DNA of 64,000 bases, taken from assembly GCA_024278755.1 (NCBI GenBank), contig JAJRSO010000046.1, positions 24,194-88,193 on the forward strand, in the 5' to 3' direction. Positions 60,420-64,000 of this stretch are shown here, piece by piece. The stretch comes from Calditrichota bacterium. GTDB lineage: Bacteria; Calditrichota; Calditrichia; Calditrichales; Calditrichaceae. Made by a program: the position numbers and the translations under genes. The notes beneath the pieces were generated by a model. That model had not been told where the DNA came from. It did no database searches and saw only the letters and a list, made by a program, of their open reading frames with translations. Numbering within the stretch: position 1 is the stretch's first letter; each line of letters starts with the position of its first letter.

Positions 60420-60764
60420 TTATGCCGTATGTTCTACGATAATTGTAATATGTGATGTACGTTTACGAATTTTTCCGGCCCGCCCCATAGACATCGGACG
60501 AAACCGTTTTAGCGTTGGTCCGCCATCCGCAAAGGCAGTTTTAATATATACATCTTTCATTTCTATCCGCTCACCCTCTTCCTTTAGTCCGATATTGGCA
60601 AAGGCAGAATGAATGGTTTTTGCAATCGGTTCCGCGGCATTTTTTCTGGTAAAATGAAGCAGGTTTAATGCGTCCTGTACATTTTTTCCACGAACCAGAT
60701 TTAATACACGTCTTACCTTAAATGGTGACATGCGCACGTGTTTTGTTTTTGCTACTGCTTCCAT
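60420..60764 (-). CDS. rplV: 50S ribosomal protein uL22
   Basis: 114 residues: KTKHVRMSPFKVRRVLNLVRG and the tunnel-lining hairpin region GPTLKRFRPMSMGRAGKIRKR with HITIIV at the end. Confidence 0.97.
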   Translation of the reverse strand: MEAVAKTKHVRMSPFKVRRVLNLVRGKNVQDALNLLHFTRKNAAEPIAKTIHSAFANIGLKEEGERIEMKDVYIKTAFADGGPTLKRFRPMSMGRAGKIRKRTSHITIIVEHTA

Positions 60765-60787
60765 CTTAATTCAGCACTCCATCTGAT

Positions 60788-61075
60788 TTATCGAACGCGG
60801 GTTACGCGTTCTGCTAATTTACCGCCATGACCCCGGAATGTGCGCGTTGGTGAAAACTCGCCCAGTTTGTGCCCAACCATATTTTCACTTACGTAAACAG
60901 GAATGAATTTACGGCCATTATGCACGGCAATGGTATGCCCGACAAATTCCGGCGGAATCGTGCTTCTTCTGGCCCAGGTCTTTACAACTACTTTTTTTCC
61001 ATCTTCATTGAGTTTATCAATTTTTTTGGCCAGACTTTCTACGATATACGGGCCTTTTTTAACTGATCTCGGCAT
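60788..61075 (-). CDS. rpsS: 30S ribosomal protein uS19
   Basis: 95 residues: [39 protein letters not shown] and [19 protein letters not shown] are the conserved blocks. Head protein near the A site. Confidence 0.97.
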   Translation of the reverse strand: MPRSVKKGPYIVESLAKKIDKLNEDGKKVVVKTWARRSTIPPEFVGHTIAVHNGRKFIPVYVSENMVGHKLGEFSPTRTFRGHGGKLAERVTRVR

Positions 61076-61088
61076 ATCAAACTCTCTT

Positions 61089-61913
61089 CTATTTACGACG
61101 CTTTACAATTTGGGCGTCTGATTTTTTACCTTTTTTACGTGTCTTCAAACCTTTACTCTGCTGTCCCCACGGTGAACACGGATGCCGCCCGCCGGAGGTT
61201 TTGCCTTCCCCGCCGCCCATCGGGTGATCCACAGGGTTCATGGCAACACCGCGCACATTGGGACGTCGTCCCATCCAGCGCGAACGGCCGGCTTTACCGA
61301 TTGATATATTCATATGGTCTACGTTCGAAACCTGACCGACACTGGCATAACAATTAATGGGAATTTTACGCACTTCACCGGAAGGTAATTTAATGAGCGC
61401 ATACTTGCCTTCTTTGGCCATTAACTGCGCGGCTGTTCCGGCGCTGCGTACAAGCTGCGCCCCTTTTAGCACTTTCATTTCGATTGCATGGATGGTCAAC
61501 CCTACCGGAATCTTGGCCAAAGGAAGCGCATTCCCCGGTTTAATTTCGGCATTTTCACCGGACACGACCTTATCGCCAACCTTTAAACCGTCCGGAGCCA
61601 GAATATATCTTTTTTCTCCGTCGGCATACTTTAAAAGGGCGATGCGCGCCGTCCGGTTCGGATCGTATTCAATCGAATCCACAACCGAAGGGATATCATG
61701 TTTATTTCTTTTAAAATCAATAATACGATACCGTCTTTTATGACCGCCGCCGCGATGCCACGAGGTTACACGACCCAGATTATTCCTGCCGCCTGATTTT
61801 TTTAAAGGAGCAAGTAAGGATTTTTCCGGTTCCGAGCGCGTAATCTGCGCAAAGTCACTGACCGTTTTAAATCTTTGTCCCGGTGTTTTCGGCTTAAATG
61901 TTTTAATACCCAT
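61089..61913 (-). CDS. rplB: 50S ribosomal protein uL2
   Basis: 274 residues: [32 protein letters not shown], and the peptidyl-transferase-proximal [20 protein letters not shown]. Full length. Confidence 0.97.
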   Translation of the reverse strand: MGIKTFKPKTPGQRFKTVSDFAQITRSEPEKSLLAPLKKSGGRNNLGRVTSWHRGGGHKRRYRIIDFKRNKHDIPSVVDSIEYDPNRTARIALLKYADGEKRYILAPDGLKVGDKVVSGENAEIKPGNALPLAKIPVGLTIHAIEMKVLKGAQLVRSAGTAAQLMAKEGKYALIKLPSGEVRKIPINCYASVGQVSNVDHMNISIGKAGRSRWMGRRPNVRGVAMNPVDHPMGGGEGKTSGGRHPCSPWGQQSKGLKTRKKGKKSDAQIVKRRK

Positions 61914-61932
61914 CTATAACTCCACAACGATT

Positions 61933-62232
61933 TTAAGCGTTTCCAAATAGTTCTAATTTATGTCCGCTTTCCAAAGTAACAATTGCCTTTTTCCAGGTAG
62001 GACGTTTTCCTTCGAATCTGCCGGCTCTAGTCATTTGCTGACGTTTTTTTCCGTTTACAACCATGGTACGCACAGATTTTACTTTCACTTCAAATTTCGC
62101 TTCTACTGTTTTTTTAATTTCAATCTTGTTTGCATTCATCGCTACCTTAAACGCATATTTGTTTAAAGTATCCTGAAGATTTGCGATTTTCTCAGTATAA
62201 AGCGGATGCATTATTAATTGTTTGGCCTTCAT
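61933..62232 (-). CDS. rplW: 50S ribosomal protein uL23
   Basis: 99 residues: LIMHPLYTEKIANLQDTLNKYAF-type opening and KKRQQMTRAGRFEGKRPTWKKAIV. Tunnel-exit protein that docks trigger factor and SRP. Its start shares one base with the rplD stop. Confidence 0.95.
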   Translation of the reverse strand: MKAKQLIMHPLYTEKIANLQDTLNKYAFKVAMNANKIEIKKTVEAKFEVKVKSVRTMVVNGKKRQQMTRAGRFEGKRPTWKKAIVTLESGHKLELFGNA

Positions 62233-62858
62233 TACCCCAGAACCTCATTTATTTTATTCAATGCGCCTTCCTGAAACACGATGGTATCTGCGCGCAGGAT
62301 ATCGTAAGTGGAAAATGTATCCGACTCACGTACCTGCACTTTATACAGATTTGCCGCCGACTTAACAATGTTAGCAGAATTTTCAGCTGTGCAAAAAAGT
62401 ACTTTTTTATCAACCAGATTCAACCCGCTTAACAATGCTGTTATATTTTTGGTAGAAGGAGCATCGTAATTAAAATTTTCGATAACCACAATCTTCTTGT
62501 CACGCGCTTTATAAGACAGAGCAGACCGTCGCGCCAATGCTTTTACTTTTTTATTCACTTTCATCAGATAATTGCGGGGACTCGGACCAAAAACCCTTCC
62601 GCCACCAACATGATGCGGCGCACGGGATGTACCCTGACGAGCGCGACCGGTACCTTTTTGTTTAAACGGTTTTTTCCCGCCGCCGGAGACAAAAGAACGC
62701 CCCTTACTCTGATGCGTACCTTGACGTTTGTTTGCATTTACCAAACGCACATCCAGCCAAATAGCGTGATCAACCGGCTCTATCTTAAATACTTTTTCGT
62801 TTAAATCTGCCTTCGCAGTTGTCTTCTTTCCGTCTTGAGCATGTACATCTAATTTCAT
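62232..62858 (-). CDS. rplD: 50S ribosomal protein uL4
   Basis: 208 residues. The tunnel loop GGGKKPFKQKGTGRARQGTSRAPH-type segment and FGPSPRNYLMKVNKKVKALARRSALS are conserved. In some bacteria uL4 represses the S10 operon. Confidence 0.96.
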   Translation of the reverse strand: MKLDVHAQDGKKTTAKADLNEKVFKIEPVDHAIWLDVRLVNANKRQGTHQSKGRSFVSGGGKKPFKQKGTGRARQGTSRAPHHVGGGRVFGPSPRNYLMKVNKKVKALARRSALSYKARDKKIVVIENFNYDAPSTKNITALLSGLNLVDKKVLFCTAENSANIVKSAANLYKVQVRESDTFSTYDILRADTIVFQEGALNKINEVLG

Positions 62859-62882
62859 ATTTCACCCTAAAACCATTTGGTT

Positions 62883-63500
62883 CTATTTTCTAATTTCCAA
62901 CAATGTATTTTTTGCGCCCGGTAGCGCGCCTTTCAGGAAAACCAGATTGTTTTCCGCATCCACTTTAACTACCCGCACATTCTTTAAAGTAATCCGATCG
63001 CCGCCCATACGTCCCGCCATACGCATTCCTTTAAATACCCTGGAAGGCCAGGCGCTTTGCCCGATTGAACCCGGAGCGCGCATGCGGTCGGACTGCCCGT
63101 GTGTTTTATTTGCCATTGAAAAATTATGACGCTTAATAGTTCCCTGAAAGCCCTTACCTTTCGAAACACCGCTTACTCTAACCATACTGCCTTCGGTAAG
63201 AATATCCGCTTTAATTTCGTCACCCACTTTTACTTCGTCGGTATCACTAAAGTCAAACTCCACCAAATATCTTCTCGGCGTTGTTCCGGCCTTATCAAAG
63301 ATACCCTTTCGGGGCTTAACTGTATTTTTTTCTTTTATAACATCGTAACCCAGTTGCACGGCTTCATAGCCATCCGTTTCTTGTGTTTTAACCTGTGTTA
63401 CCACACAAGGGCCTGCCTGAATTATAGTTACGGGAACCATAAGTCCGGCCTCGTCAAAAATCTGAGTCATTCCTATTTTGTGACCTAGTATTCCAGCCAT
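62883..63500 (-). CDS. rplC: 50S ribosomal protein uL3
   Basis: 205 residues from ATG 63500. GGAG sits 8 bp upstream and MAGILGHKIGMTQIF is the conserved start; six further codons are open upstream and overlap rpsJ. GKGFQGTIKRHNF and HGQSDRMRAPGSIG are intact. Confidence 0.96.
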   Translation of the reverse strand: MAGILGHKIGMTQIFDEAGLMVPVTIIQAGPCVVTQVKTQETDGYEAVQLGYDVIKEKNTVKPRKGIFDKAGTTPRRYLVEFDFSDTDEVKVGDEIKADILTEGSMVRVSGVSKGKGFQGTIKRHNFSMANKTHGQSDRMRAPGSIGQSAWPSRVFKGMRMAGRMGGDRITLKNVRVVKVDAENNLVFLKGALPGAKNTLLEIRK

Positions 63501-63514
63501 TACTTTCTCCGCAA

Positions 63515-63823
63515 TCAAGTTTTAATTTCGATATCAACGCCAGACGGTAATTCCAGCTTCATCAACGCATCAACTGTTTTGCCGGTTGCATTGAGGATAT
63601 CAATCAATCGTTTATGAACCCGCGTTTCAAACTGTTCACGAGATTTTTTATCCACATGAGGCGATCTTAAAACCGTGTAGACGGAGCGATCAGTCGGCAA
63701 AGGAATCGGGCCGGAAATAATGGCTCCGGTTGACTTTGCTGTACGGATAATTTTATCCGTCGACTTATCTATTAAATTATGATCATATGCCTTTAAGCGA
63801 ATCCGAATCGTTTGACTTGCCAC
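63515..63823 (-). CDS. rpsJ: 30S ribosomal protein uS10
   Basis: 102 residues from GTG 63823, preferred over ATG 63835 because TGGAG is 6-7 bp before the GTG and the protein then has the canonical length. [20 protein letters not shown] and [20 protein letters not shown] are conserved. First gene of the S10 operon and NusE in antitermination. Confidence 0.95.
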   Translation of the reverse strand: MASQTIRIRLKAYDHNLIDKSTDKIIRTAKSTGAIISGPIPLPTDRSVYTVLRSPHVDKKSREQFETRVHKRLIDILNATGKTVDALMKLELPSGVDIEIKT

Positions 63824-63843
63824 GCCAATCTCCATTTATTTAT

Positions 63844-64000
63844 CTATTCAATAATCTCAGCTACAACGCCGGCGCCAACCGTACGACCGCCTTCACGAAT
63901 CGCAAAACGCAGCTCTTTTTCCATGGCGATTTCTTTCTGCAACTCTACTTTAACAGAAATATTGTCGCCCGGCATTACCATCTCCACACCTTCAGGAAGT
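63844..64000 (-). CDS. tuf: Elongation factor Tu, C-terminal end (5' part outside window)
   Basis: The last 51 codons before TAG at 63844: [34 protein letters not shown] and AEIIE, the conserved domain III end of EF-Tu. It lies 20 bp before rpsJ, the usual fusA-tuf-rpsJ junction, so the str and S10 operons are joined. Confidence 0.96.
   Translation of the reverse strand, partial: LPEGVEMVMPGDNISVKVELQKEIAMEKELRFAIREGGRTVGAGVVAEIIE

Noticed and set aside
1..64000. CRISPR arrays, tRNA or rRNA genes, transposases, phage genes
   Set aside because: Looked for by eye on both strands; no regularly spaced identical repeats, cloverleaf signatures or transposase/integrase motifs were seen.

Overview
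The window looks like a chromosomal segment of a Gram-negative member of the FCB group, most likely the Calditrichota (Caldithrix-like). Two secreted proteins carry the type A C-terminal sorting domain of the type IX secretion system ([10 protein letters not shown] motif). There is a TonB-dependent receptor, an AdoCbl-dependent (class II) ribonucleotide reductase, and an S10-spc-alpha ribosomal operon preceded by tuf. The assignment rests on recognised protein families only; no database search was possible.

Layout. 1-6746 (minus): a giant secreted protein of beta-helix plus about 11 Ig/cadherin-like repeats, cut by the window edge, and a second T9SS cargo protein. 6957-8300 (plus): a sigma-54-activator homologue with a ruined ATPase site. 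8315-13419 (minus): a metal-uptake locus of NikR, EcfT, EcfA, a TonB-dependent receptor, an ECF S component and a methyltransferase, with a perfect NikR-type palindrome in front of nikR. 13591-15165 (plus): lexA, a LexA-like protein without the catalytic dyad, and a small DUF6504-like gene. The first and third of these share a TGTAC-N4-GTACA-type operator. 15166-15835 is mostly non-coding and repeat-bearing, followed by an orphan PAS histidine kinase, a U32 peptidase/tRNA hydroxylation protein and thioredoxin reductase.

19999-27994 (plus): a lipoprotein with a GH13 amylase fold but no catalytic residues, a BtuF-like lipoprotein, rubrerythrin, cobalamin adenosyltransferase, a class II ribonucleotide reductase split into two genes, and a BtuD/FecE-like ATPase. 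The B12 theme is clear: import, adenosylation and an AdoCbl enzyme, but no permease is present. 28121-30826: an ECF sigma factor with a zinc-finger anti-sigma, then thioredoxin, a two-domain protein disulfide oxidoreductase and a TlpA-type thioredoxin. 30913-33551: an M16 peptidase pair, one catalytic and one not. 33823-35291: an EF-hand-like repeat protein and a DprA/SLOG-like protein.

35275-47940 (minus): glycosyltransferase, deoxynucleoside kinase, a beta-helix/TonB-C fusion, and a chemosensory operon (ParA, response regulator, CheW, MCP, very large CheA hybrid) without CheR or CheB. 48013-49164: a GHL10-type glycoside hydrolase. 49326-64000 (minus): tuf (partial), then rpsJ through rplQ in the classical S10-spc-alpha order, including map, infA and a 38-residue rpmJ but lacking adk.

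The observations most worth following are the NikR/ECF/TonB/methyltransferase locus, the lexA trio with its own operator, and three proteins that keep a well-known enzyme fold while losing the active site (GH13-like, LexA-like and NtrC-like). No tRNA, rRNA, CRISPR array, insertion sequence or prophage was seen.
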